From: Aquamicrobium zhengzhouense
GTDB lineage: Bacteria > Pseudomonadota > Alphaproteobacteria > Rhizobiales > Rhizobiaceae
Reading direction: 5' to 3'
Length of the DNA: 64,000 nt
Assembly: GCF_016124105.1 (NCBI RefSeq)
Contig: NZ_JADGMQ010000003.1
Coordinates: forward strand, 62,001-126,000
A model generated the notes under the pieces. It ran no database searches, was not told the DNA's origin, and saw nothing but the letters and a program-made list of their open reading frames with translations. Of this stretch, positions 35,765 to 41,711 are shown piece after piece (position 1 is the first letter of the stretch; each line of letters begins with the position of its first letter). Made by a program: the position numbers and the translations under genes.

Positions 35765-36447
35765 GCCGCTTCTCCGAACGCTACAGCCATGCGCTTGTGA
35801 ATGGCGCGGGTGCGCTCCACGTCGTCGCGGCAATACTGTGCAATTTCCTGATGACGCCCTTCGGCCCACATCTGGCCGACCATCGAGCCGTCAACGTCCG
35901 ACTTGCCGTCCATGCCGAGTGCCTGACAGAGACGATCCATGCTGATCGTGCCGCGCTGGCCGGCGAACGCTGTCATCGTGTCGAAGGCGTCATTGCCCCA
36001 CGGTTTGGGATCGCGCGGGAACCAGTGCGGGACGCGGACGCCAAGGATGATGGCGCGCTGCCAGATGAAGCGGATATCGAAGTTAACGACGTTGTGGCCG
36101 ACGATGCAGATCGGGGCGTTGTTGCCGCGACCCAGATCATCAACCGCTGTGAAGAAGTCGCGCAGGATTGTCGCTTCACCTGTAGCCGAATAGCTGTCCA
36201 GATAGGTCGTATCCGGCTGCATATCGTTGAGAGCGAAGCCAATGCAGCAGATGTGGCCGTATACGCCGTCCAGTGACGTCTTTGCTATCGCGTCCTGCAC
36301 CGCCTGCGCCCTGTCGTTCTGCTCCCATGCGGCAATCGTCTCTGCCTTCTTCATTGCGGCAGGCGGCTTGACGTTCTCCGCGATGGCGGCGTGGGCTTCC
36401 GGCGATTGCGCAGGTATCGTCTCGATGTCAAAATAGAGGTAATTCAT
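35761..36447 (-). CDS. PolB-like 3'-5' exonuclease (DEDDy)
   Basis: 228 residues with the RNase H-like DEDD exonuclease motifs: YFDIET (Exo I), VGHNVVNFDIRF (Exo II) and YCRDDVERT (Exo III, Y-type spacing). It matches the stand-alone PolB exonuclease-like family found in phages and plasmids. Its stop overlaps the annealing-protein start by 4 bases, so the two are co-translated and probably supply ends for annealing. Confidence 0.88.
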   Translation of the reverse strand: MNYLYFDIETIPAQSPEAHAAIAENVKPPAAMKKAETIAAWEQNDRAQAVQDAIAKTSLDGVYGHICCIGFALNDMQPDTTYLDSYSATGEATILRDFFTAVDDLGRGNNAPICIVGHNVVNFDIRFIWQRAIILGVRVPHWFPRDPKPWGNDAFDTMTAFAGQRGTISMDRLCQALGMDGKSDVDGSMVGQMWAEGRHQEIAQYCRDDVERTRAIHKRMAVAFGEAA

Positions 36448-36623
36448 TGAGGCCTCCTGTCGGCTTCATCCATCAAAATTTCCGCGACCTTCTGGCGAGC
36501 GCCTTCGAAGCCGTAGCGACGGATGAGATTGCGGACGGTTTCTGCGGCTTGGAATTCGATGTAGCCATCCGGGAAGGTGAGGGCGTCGAGGTGCGCCCGG
36601 TGTTCGATCTGTTCCGGGGTCAT
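36444..36623 (-). CDS. small phage protein
   Basis: 59 residues (MTPEQIEHRAH ... DEADRRPQ), helical and acidic, with ATGA overlaps on both sides and AGGAGGCC within its end serving the exonuclease start. The coupling supports translation. The function is unknown. Confidence 0.65.
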   Translation of the reverse strand: MTPEQIEHRAHLDALTFPDGYIEFQAAETVRNLIRRYGFEGARQKVAEILMDEADRRPQ

Positions 36624-36940
36624 GCTGCGCTCCCGTTGCGGGCGGCCATGAAGGCGTCGGCCATTCCGTAGGCGTCCCGTGCGATAGCGGATGCGATGAC
36701 CACATCGCCTTCTCGCATTTGGGGATGGTGCTGCCCGGCGCTCGTCGCTGCGATGATTGCGGGAAGGGCAGCGATCGCGATTTCGTCCCGGAGTGTCTTT
36801 GCGCTACCTTCAAGCCGCGCGACGATCTCCGCGTTCATGGAGCGGCCATTGGCTTTAGCGTCGGCATTGATCTGGTCGCGGAGGCCGTCAGGAAGGCGGA
36901 TTTGAAATCGCTCAGCGGCTTCACTCGGGTACTTGCTCAT
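36620..36940 (-). CDS. Arc-type ribbon-helix-helix DNA-binding protein
   Basis: 106 residues. The N-terminal 50 residues form an Arc-like RHH: ERFQIRLPDGLRDQINADA then GRSMNAEIVARLEGS, matching the strand-helix-helix pattern with the N-(A/S)EIV helix B. A helical C-terminal domain with possible ligand or oligomer role follows. It lies within the left operon, so it may regulate early promoters. Another Arc-like gene is at 40973. Confidence 0.85.
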   Translation of the reverse strand: MSKYPSEAAERFQIRLPDGLRDQINADAKANGRSMNAEIVARLEGSAKTLRDEIAIAALPAIIAATSAGQHHPQMREGDVVIASAIARDAYGMADAFMAARNGSAA

Positions 36941-37029
36941 GCTGGGATCTCCCAATATCCGACCCACAGGGCTGCGAGAGCGATGAGGGTCCATGCGGCT
37001 TTGATCTGGAATGGAGACAGGGTGATCAT
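36937..37029 (-). CDS. 30-residue single-helix membrane peptide
   Basis: A very short gene (MITLSPFQIKAAW ... YWEIPA) with one hydrophobic helix (AAWTLIALAALWVGYW). Both its start and stop make ATGA overlaps with neighbours, which is strong evidence for translation within this tightly packed operon. The role is unknown. Confidence 0.6.
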   Translation of the reverse strand: MITLSPFQIKAAWTLIALAALWVGYWEIPA

Positions 37030-37256
37030 GGTCGGCCCCGCTGAATTGCGCGCCACTCATCAAGTTCACGCTCTAGCCGCGCGATCTGACGGCCTGCTTG
37101 CTGTTTCAGAGAGCGATACTCATAGGTGTCTGGCTTGGGTCTACGGTCGCGCCAGTATTTGAGCTCGGCATCCGTTGGCTTTCCCCAATCGGCACGCACT
37201 GCCGGGTCCGGGAACAGACCTCGGAATGTTGGCGTAGGCGCGAGAGGCTTGCTCAT
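37026..37256 (-). CDS. phage hypothetical protein
   Basis: 76 residues. The N-terminus is Pro-rich (MSKPLAPTPTFRGLFPDPAVRADW), the C-terminal half a charged helix (QIARLERELDEWRAIQ). It overlaps both neighbours by 4 bases. No family is recognised. Confidence 0.65.
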   Translation of the reverse strand: MSKPLAPTPTFRGLFPDPAVRADWGKPTDAELKYWRDRRPKPDTYEYRSLKQQAGRQIARLERELDEWRAIQRGRP

Positions 37257-37459
37257 GCTGCTGCCCTTTCCTTGGCTCCGTCCTGCTCAAGTCGGGCAAG
37301 AGCGGAGAGGCTGATCGCGGTGAGTGAATGAGCCGATGCGAGCGACGACGGCGTAGGGGCGAGGTTGCAATCTACGTCTGCTTGCCAGTGCTCGATCCAG
37401 GCCTTCACGCTGATGAGGTTGTCTCGGATGAGATGGAGGTCGTGGGCGTCGTGGGGCAT
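37253..37459 (-). CDS. phage hypothetical protein
   Basis: 68 residues (MPHDAHDLHLIRDNLISVKAWIEHW). It is predominantly helical and carries a His/Asp-rich start. It is the second gene of the leftward early operon and overlaps both neighbours. The function is unknown. Confidence 0.65.
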   Translation of the reverse strand: MPHDAHDLHLIRDNLISVKAWIEHWQADVDCNLAPTPSSLASAHSLTAISLSALARLEQDGAKERAAA

Positions 37460-37707
37460 CAGGCGTCCTCCTCGACGGGGCTCAGTTCAAGCTCGTCAGG
37501 CGTCCAGCCGGCCAAAAGCCGCTCGTAATCGCGTTGATCGACCTCGTAGACCTCGCCATCCACCAGGACGGTGATTGCCTGCATTGGCTTGCCGGAGAGG
37601 TCGCTGGAGTAGAAGCGGCGGCTGCAAACATGGATGCGCTGCTGCTGTGTGGCGATGCCGACCAGCGTTGAGGTCAGGTCCAGCGTTGTGCGGCTTAATG
37701 CGTTCAT
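37459..37707 (-). CDS. first gene of the leftward early operon, unknown function
   Basis: 82 residues from ATG 37707 (MNALSRTTLDLTSTLV; GGAGGAAGC upstream). The end is acidic (DELELSPVEEDA). It is about 140 bases downstream of promoter PL, the position of N-like or other early regulators in lambdoid phages, but no arginine-rich motif supports an antiterminator. The stop overlaps the next start (TGATG). Confidence 0.7.
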   Translation of the reverse strand: MNALSRTTLDLTSTLVGIATQQQRIHVCSRRFYSSDLSGKPMQAITVLVDGEVYEVDQRDYERLLAGWTPDELELSPVEEDA

Positions 37708-37857
37708 TGCTGCTTCCTCCGTTGATCTTCGCATCGGGCCTTCTCGTGGGCCGGTTCCCGACGCTGTCTCCGGCCAGTGGTTCACATGGCTTGCCTCCCG
37801 GGTTGGGGTGGCTCCGGCAGATCAGCGGGGGCTTCTTCGTGCCGGTGGTGTGATTTA

Positions 37858-37886
37858 AACCTAGTCGGGAAATTTCCCGGCGTCAA
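37858..37886 (-). promoter_or_regulatory. early leftward promoter PL
   Basis: On the minus strand TTGACG (37886-37881), a 17-base spacer, then TAGGTT (37863-37858). The spacer is almost entirely filled by the palindrome CGGGAAATTTCCCG, so repressor binding would block RNA polymerase directly. It reads into the overlapping left operon that ends with int. Confidence 0.75.
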
Positions 37887-37937
37887 CACAAAAAGGGAAA
37901 AATCCCGATTTAGGTTGATGGGCCGGGAAAATTCCCG
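37866..37937. promoter_or_regulatory. operator cluster at PL (three sites)
   Basis: Three palindromes of the form GGG-N6-CCC at 37866-37879 (CGGGAAATTTCCCG), 37894-37907 (AGGGAAAAATCCCG) and 37924-37937 (CGGGAAAATTCCCG), with spacings of about 28-30 bases centre to centre. The same motif recurs beside the repressor gene at 42.0 kb, so these are the probable repressor operators. Confidence 0.8.
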
Positions 37938-37943
37938 ACTATT
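37915..37943 (+). promoter_or_regulatory. candidate rightward promoter overlapping the third operator
   Basis: TTGATG (37915-37920), 17 bases, ACTATT (37938-37943), with operator CGGGAAAATTCCCG inside the spacer as in PL and PR. If active it would make a rightward, repressor-controlled transcript into the non-coding region. The -10 is weak, so this is tentative. Confidence 0.4.
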
Positions 37944-38103
37944 TTATTGACGGAGAGAAAATGGGCGGGTAGCACTACGGTTGCCGGGATGGTTCTGAGT
38001 TCCCGGCGCCATGGGTTGCCTACCCCGGAAGGGATGGCCTCACGGCAGAAATGAAAACGAGATTAAGCGGTGACCCGGGGCAATCCCGGTGAGCCGAAAC
38101 CAA

Positions 38104-38130
38104 GAAGCCCCCGGGCGAACCGAGGGCTTC
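38104..38130 (-). terminator. hairpin after the 30-residue gene
   Basis: GAAGCCC / GGGCTTC stem enclosing a TTCG-type loop on the minus strand. The T-run after it is poor (TTGGTTTCGG), so efficiency is doubtful. Confidence 0.45.
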
Positions 38131-38134
38131 GAGG

Positions 38135-38227
38135 TCAGCTGAGAGCTTCAATGATGGCGGCAATACCGAATAGGCACCAGCCAATGTTGAGCCTGATGCT
38201 GACAGTGAGTCGAAGGTTCTTGCGCAT
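38135..38227 (-). CDS. possible 30-residue membrane peptide
   Basis: MRKNLRLTVSIRLNIGW followed by a short hydrophobic segment (CLFGIAAIIEALS). It has a basic start and one helix, like small phage membrane peptides. There is only a weak ribosome site (GAGGG 10-14 bases upstream), but a hairpin closes the unit. Support is modest. Confidence 0.4.
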   Translation of the reverse strand: MRKNLRLTVSIRLNIGWCLFGIAAIIEALS

Positions 38228-38385
38228 TTAGCAATATCCCTCGGCCCGCTGCGCAGCGAGGCCGGAAAGGTTTCGCTGGAGTACTTGTAAAGCGCCCTTG
38301 CTGGCGCTTGGCCTGATCGCGCTAGCAGCGATTTCGGCCGTCCGGCGGATCGTGAGTGGTTCTACCAAGCGTCCCCGCCATTAGC

Positions 38386-38493
38386 CCTCCCGAGCAAGGG
38401 AGGACACAGGCCCTGCTCTGGGCCTACCTGTGCGGCGGTGAGCGAACCGAGGTCGTCCCGCAGGACTCCCGCGAACTTCATCGCTGCACAGGT
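38386..38493. ncRNA. candidate structured RNA element
   Basis: Within 108 bases there are three perfect inverted repeats: CCTCCC/GGGAGG (38386-38403), AGGCCC/GGGCCT (38408-38425) and ACCTGTGC/GCACAGGT (38426-38433 with 38486-38493), the last enclosing further pairing. The stretch is non-coding. Orientation and function are unknown; it could also be a DNA-level element. Confidence 0.4.
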
Positions 38494-38530
38494 GGCTCAT
38501 ATCAGCACGGTCCGGGCTCCATAGCGAGTC

Positions 38531-38566
38531 CAAAGAAAAGCCCCGCTGGGATGATCCATGCGGGGC
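38531..38566 (-). terminator. leftward intrinsic terminator
   Basis: GCCCCGC / GCGGGGC stem (38540-38546 with 38560-38566), then TTTTCTTTGG on the minus strand. Confidence 0.7.
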
Positions 38567-39120
38567 GCAACAGGCTAGAAAACACTGATTGTTATAACGT
38601 TACGTTCTTCGTTTTGCAATCAGAAAAGCCGGTTGTGTGGTGGTTTTGGCTACGAATTGCGTGTCTGCTCGGAGGCTCCCGGCGCAATTCAGATCCAGGT
38701 CATCAAAGCGACGGTCTTCAAGGGCGATTGCCCCGTCCGCCGATCATCCGGTGCATGAATCTCCCAAACGTTGCCAGTGGCGTAAATTCACTGGACCGAA
38801 CTCAACGGGGCATGACGGGCCCGACCGGGAGCACGAGGAAGGCACCTCGCCGGTAAACCATAGGCACTGAAGCACCACTAAACCTCACGCGCTGTGGCGC
38901 GGAGCCGGCTGTAGGATCGGGCGACTTTACCCATCGCCATTGTGATCGCCGGGTGCAGCGGAGAGGCGACCTCCGACATCAAAGATCGAGCCTATGGGGG
39001 AATTTGAGTTCAATGCTTGCTAGGTGGCCTCTTGGTGGGTCACGCCTTCGGGCTCCTGCATCCGTGGTGGTGCAGTACCCGTCCATAGGGCAAGCTATGC
39101 CTAAAGTTCTGAGGGGGAGT

Positions 39121-39149
39121 ATTATATCTCTAGGGGGAGGATCACAAAA
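39121..39149 (-). promoter_or_regulatory. candidate leftward promoter in the non-coding region
   Basis: A consensus -10 TATAAT on the minus strand (39126-39121) with a weak TTTGTG 16 bases upstream. It would start a leftward transcript near 39113 that ends at the hairpin at 38540-38566. No clear gene lies in between. Confidence 0.4.
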
Positions 39150-39186
39150 ACGGCCCCACGTCCTATCGGGGAGCGAACGTGGAGCC
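39145..39186 (-). terminator. leftward terminator-like hairpin
   Basis: CCACGT / ACGTGG extended by GGCC / AGCC, followed on the minus strand by GTTTTTGTG. Confidence 0.55.
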
Positions 39187-39261
39187 ATCTGGCCGAGTTA
39201 TAGGCTTGGGGCCATGGCCAGAAGGCTAGTTTACGAGAAACGCTACGCGCCGTCGAGCGGC

Positions 39262-39289
39262 CAAAAAATAAGCCCCGCCGAAGCAGGGC
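39262..39289 (-). terminator. leftward intrinsic terminator
   Basis: GCCCCGC / GCAGGGC stem (one G-U) with a 4-base TTCG loop on the minus strand and then TTATTTTTTGG. Confidence 0.75.
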
Positions 39290-39344
39290 AAGGTGTCAGT
39301 GGGGTCCGGGGTCAGCACTGATGGCTCAAGGTAGCAGCGTGCCG

Positions 39345-39374
39345 GCAAAAAGAAACCCCGCCGGAGCGGGGGTT
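39345..39374 (-). terminator. terminator of the panAT-like operon
   Basis: A GC-rich stem (AACCCCGC paired with GCGGGGGTT, one bulge) overlapping the stop of the membrane-protein gene, followed by TTTCTTTTTG on the minus strand. Confidence 0.8.
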
Positions 39375-39825
39375 AGGTCATTGAGTTCCTAGCGGCTTCT
39401 GCGGCGAGGGAGCCGAGGCTCACGTTGCTGAGGTCTCTGTCTTTGAAATGCCTGAATGCCCCGACAATAAGCACGACTGCGAGGGTGGTTATGGAAATTA
39501 CAGGGGCGAGGAACATCGCAATTGCAACCGATTGCGGCACAACAATAAGCCGACCCCAGTAAAAACTATGGGTTACGTGGCCGAGGAGCATTGCCATAAA
39601 AATCATGACCACTACCGCAATGCTGATTGCTGTCTGTCGGTTCGTGATGCGCTGTTCAATCTCTTTGATCAGTAAGTCCCGAGCTTTACCCTCTTGGGTG
39701 AGTTGCTCTTGCGCCAGCCTATCCTCTAGGCTCGCAAGACGTGCTTCATATTCTGCTAGCGCAGCAGGTTCAGCCGCCCTCTCTGGCATTTCTTGGGGGA
39801 CTGGCTGGGGGTATTCATTAGGCAT
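39373..39825 (-). CDS. two-helix membrane protein, candidate PanT toxin
   Basis: 150 residues. Residues about 1-60 are Pro/Glu-rich then coiled coil (LAEYEARLASLEDRLAQEQ). Two membrane helices follow (TAISIAVVVMIFMAMLLGHV and SVAIAMFLAPVISITTLAVVLIV), then a short cytoplasmic tail. It overlaps the Panacea-domain gene by 8 bases and is translated after it. Panacea antitoxins are known to pair with very different toxins, including membrane-active ones, so this is the probable toxin. Toxicity is inferred, not shown by sequence. Confidence 0.65.
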   Translation of the reverse strand: MPNEYPQPVPQEMPERAAEPAALAEYEARLASLEDRLAQEQLTQEGKARDLLIKEIEQRITNRQTAISIAVVVMIFMAMLLGHVTHSFYWGRLIVVPQSVAIAMFLAPVISITTLAVVLIVGAFRHFKDRDLSNVSLGSLAAEAARNSMT

Positions 39826-40285
39826 TCGTCTGCGACAGCCCAGCTGATTGACGCTTCGCCACGTAATGAGGGCGTATCAGCTCATTCGGGATTGGAGCGA
39901 ACCATCCCCACATTTTCGTGGCCGTGTCCCACGGACCGCCCGGCTCGTGCGTCATGTCGGAAAGGCGGGTTGCGGGCAGATGACCGTAGAGCCGATATAC
40001 TTCCTCAAGGAGATGCGCATCATAGGCGGAGATTGCTGCGCCTTCCACTGGCACAACATCCCGAATATTGATGCCTTGACGACGAAATGAATTGTACACG
40101 TCCGGGATAACCGGACCGTGTTTCCAAGCCTCGATTTTGTTTCGGATTAACGGCGCGTTGCGCATTTCCAGGTGCCAGCCATGCGCGATGTAGACCAGCT
40201 TCAGAACTGACATAATTGACAGTATCCGCTTATCCCGGCGCGCGCGTTCCACGAACCAGTTGGCAATCTGGCGTGCGTCGTACAT
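39818..40285 (-). CDS. Panacea-domain protein (DUF4065, PanA/SocA-like antitoxin)
   Basis: 155 residues covering one DUF4065 domain: YDARQIANWFVERA, LKLVYIAHGWHLEM, IEAWKHGPVIPDVY and LSDMTHEPGGPWD are the family hallmarks. Panacea proteins are antitoxins that neutralise varied toxins by direct binding, and SocA in Caulobacter is a proteolytic adaptor of this family. It sits between repressor and PL, in the lysogen-expressed strand, directly upstream of and overlapping a small membrane protein. Antitoxin role inferred from family and arrangement. Confidence 0.85.
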   Translation of the reverse strand: MYDARQIANWFVERARRDKRILSIMSVLKLVYIAHGWHLEMRNAPLIRNKIEAWKHGPVIPDVYNSFRRQGINIRDVVPVEGAAISAYDAHLLEEVYRLYGHLPATRLSDMTHEPGGPWDTATKMWGWFAPIPNELIRPHYVAKRQSAGLSQTNA

Positions 40286-40299
40286 CTTACCCTCCGGTC

Positions 40300-40354
40300 G
40301 TTAGAGTTAATCTCAGTGTCTCTTATATAGAACGGACCCTATCAAGATTCTAAC
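40300..40354. promoter_or_regulatory. inverted repeat upstream of the Panacea gene
   Basis: GTTAGA...ATCT (40300-40313) is mirrored by AGATTCTAAC (40345-40354), with TATATA on the minus strand between them. This is a plausible autoregulatory promoter/operator for the antitoxin operon. By-eye evidence only. Confidence 0.4.
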
Positions 40355-40386
40355 CGTGTGTCTTTAATTGGCTGCGGCCCGACGTT

Positions 40387-40569
40387 CTACGCCTCTCCCA
40401 CCGTCTCCGTATCCTCATCAATTTCCGGCGGTAGGTCCAGTAAACCGGCACCGACTAGGAATTCGCGCAGTGCGAGATGGGCGGCTAGCTCTATGTCCCC
40501 TCCCATCATGCTTGCCAAGCGCTGCAAGGCGGTGAGTTCAGCGTTCGATAGCGTGAGGCGGACTTCCAT
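40387..40569 (-). CDS. small ribbon-helix-helix-like protein
   Basis: 60 residues from ATG 40569: MEVRLTLSNAELTALQRLASMMGG then a helical, acidic tail. The start resembles RHH/CopG-type folds (strand, two helices). A perfect inverted repeat lies immediately upstream, consistent with autoregulation. The frame continues upstream to 40623 but without a ribosome site. Confidence 0.6.
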   Translation of the reverse strand: MEVRLTLSNAELTALQRLASMMGGDIELAAHLALREFLVGAGLLDLPPEIDEDTETVGEA

Positions 40570-40574
40570 AGCAC

Positions 40575-40597
40575 ATATCCCGATGTTGGCGGGATAT
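40575..40597. promoter_or_regulatory. 8-bp inverted repeat operator candidate
   Basis: ATATCCCG (40575-40582), 7 bases, CGGGATAT (40590-40597), directly upstream of the RHH-like gene. It differs from the repressor operators (CCC-N-GGG order), so it probably belongs to a different regulator, possibly the RHH protein itself. Confidence 0.5.
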
Positions 40598-40664
40598 TTT
40601 GCTAGCAGTCCAATGAAGCGCAATTAGCAAATAGGACTGTTTCGATGCCAGAGAATGTTCCGCC

Positions 40665-40901
40665 TTAGTTGAGCGAAAACCAAGTCGCGCGTTTCCCGCG
40701 TATTGATCGGGGCTTGTCGCTTTCGAGGGCGATATGAACGGTAGCTAGGGCGTGAAGCCATGCCGCTACTTTCGGCGGGATCTCTTCCAGACCCATCGCC
40801 CAAGCCTCGATTAGACTTTCGTCGCATTCGAAGACCTCGGCCAGTTGGTCATTGGACCAATGCAAGGCTTCCATGCATTTGACAAACCGCTCTGGCGTCA
40901 T
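40665..40901 (-). CDS. small HTH protein
   Basis: 78 residues. MTPERFVKCMEALHWSNDQLAEVFECDESLIEAWAMG has the layout of an XRE-type helix-turn-helix, followed by IPPKVAAWLHAL, typical of small phage/plasmid HTH proteins. It resembles the gene at 49850 in design. The target is unknown. Confidence 0.7.
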   Translation of the reverse strand: MTPERFVKCMEALHWSNDQLAEVFECDESLIEAWAMGLEEIPPKVAAWLHALATVHIALESDKPRSIRGKRATWFSLN

Positions 40902-40948
40902 TGCGATATCTCCCCGTCAGGTCGATCGCTATGAGAGCAGTTTGCGAC

Positions 40949-40957
40949 TTATCCACA
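40949..40957. promoter_or_regulatory. perfect DnaA box
   Basis: TTATCCACA matches the strongest consensus DnaA-binding site. It lies in the gap between two small regulators. It gains interest because the prophage encodes a DnaA domain IV protein (45742). A single box may be chance. Confidence 0.45.
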
Positions 40958-40972
40958 CACTCGGCAAGCCTG

Positions 40973-41185
40973 CTAAGAGGTGCCTCGATCAAGGATCGTG
41001 AGTGCTTGGCTTAGAAGGCGGGCAGCTTCGGCGCGTGCCTGGTCGTCATCGCCGAAAGTTCGCTCAAGCCGGGCTACAATCTCAGCGTTGATGCTGCGGT
41101 CATTGTCGAGTGCTGCGCGCTTTATCTGCTTCTGCAGGGCAGGCGGCATGCGCAAATGAAAGCTTGAGGGGTCTGGCTGAGACAT
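40973..41185 (-). CDS. Arc-family RHH DNA-binding protein
   Basis: 70 residues from ATG 41185 (MSQPDPSSFHLRMP). PALQKQIKRAALDNDRSINAEIVARLERTF is the Arc/MetJ-like RHH with the SINAEI helix. It is downstream of the repressor in the lysogenic direction. Repeated TGGCACA-type sites in the intergenic region ahead of it are likely targets. Confidence 0.85.
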   Translation of the reverse strand: MSQPDPSSFHLRMPPALQKQIKRAALDNDRSINAEIVARLERTFGDDDQARAEAARLLSQALTILDRGTS

Positions 41186-41232
41186 GCCGACTTTATGGCT
41201 TAAAGGCCGCAGTCTCGAAATGGTCCCACACC

Positions 41233-41297
41233 TGGCACAAAGATACCACCGTAGTGCCACAACGGGGCAAGCTGACATCTTGTGCCACGATGGCACA
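41233..41297. promoter_or_regulatory. TGGCACA repeat cluster, operator candidate
   Basis: TGGCACAA (41233), GTGCCAC (41254) and the palindrome TGTGCCAcgaTGGCACA (41281-41297) recur within 65 bases, between the Arc-like gene and the rightward gene at 41460. Clustered half-sites of one motif are expected for a cooperative Arc-type repressor. Confidence 0.55.
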
Positions 41298-41459
41298 GAG
41301 CACAACGGACATTGACTCTGGAGAAGAGACAATGTTCCTATTGTGTTCTCGTTCTTTATTCGTGTCCGGGAGGGCTTGGCTTGGCAAGTGCATGCGTGGG
41401 GCGGGATAAGATCAGTATGACTTCAAGTAAAATAGGATCGCACGAGCGGGAGGCGTATC

Positions 41460-41711
41460 GTGGCGATCGAGCATAGAATTAGGCCGCGCTACGCGACAAA
41501 GGTCGAGGCAACCGTAGCGCAACTACGTGCTGAGGCAGGCGCTGACGCCCCCATCGACCCTCATATGAAAATCAAAAAGAAGGTGGCGGACCTCGCCTAT
41601 CTCATGGCGTTGGTTCACGGTGGCGAGTGGCGGGTAGAGGTTGATCCTCACTCGACGTTTGTTCTGATCTCTCGTCGTCAACGTCGGGCTCATCGTGCAC
41701 GTAGGTCTTGA
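41460..41711 (+). CDS. phage hypothetical protein antisense to the repressor end
   Basis: 83 residues from GTG 41460 (GGGAGGCGTATC upstream). KKVADLAYLMALVHGGEWRVEV looks like real folded protein. Its last 110 bases overlap the 3' end of the repressor gene on the other strand, so mutual interference is possible. It is the only rightward gene in the immunity region. No family is recognised. Confidence 0.6.
   Translation: MAIEHRIRPRYATKVEATVAQLRAEAGADAPIDPHMKIKKKVADLAYLMALVHGGEWRVEVDPHSTFVLISRRQRRAHRARRS

Larger units (their letters stand above)
37708..39372. other. 1.7-kb mainly non-coding immunity/PL region
   Basis: Apart from one possible 30-residue gene, I find no convincing coding sequence here. 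It holds the PL leader (37708-37857), PL and its operators (37858-37943), a stretch of strong hairpins (38386-38493), at least five leftward terminator-like hairpins and one good leftward -10 box. Open frames such as the 166-residue one at 38356-38856 have no ribosome site and no family look. Confidence 0.6.

Noticed and set aside
38576-38760. Short leftward frame reading into AKTTTQPAFLIAKRRT before the 38.54-kb terminator
   Set aside because: It has no ATG, GTG or TTG start after the upstream stop and no ribosome site; it may be a gene remnant but cannot be supported.
38356-38856. 166-residue open frame on the plus strand
   Set aside because: Starts within hairpin-forming DNA, has no ribosome site, crosses a terminator-like hairpin and has mixed composition. 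The stretch is better explained as structured non-coding DNA.
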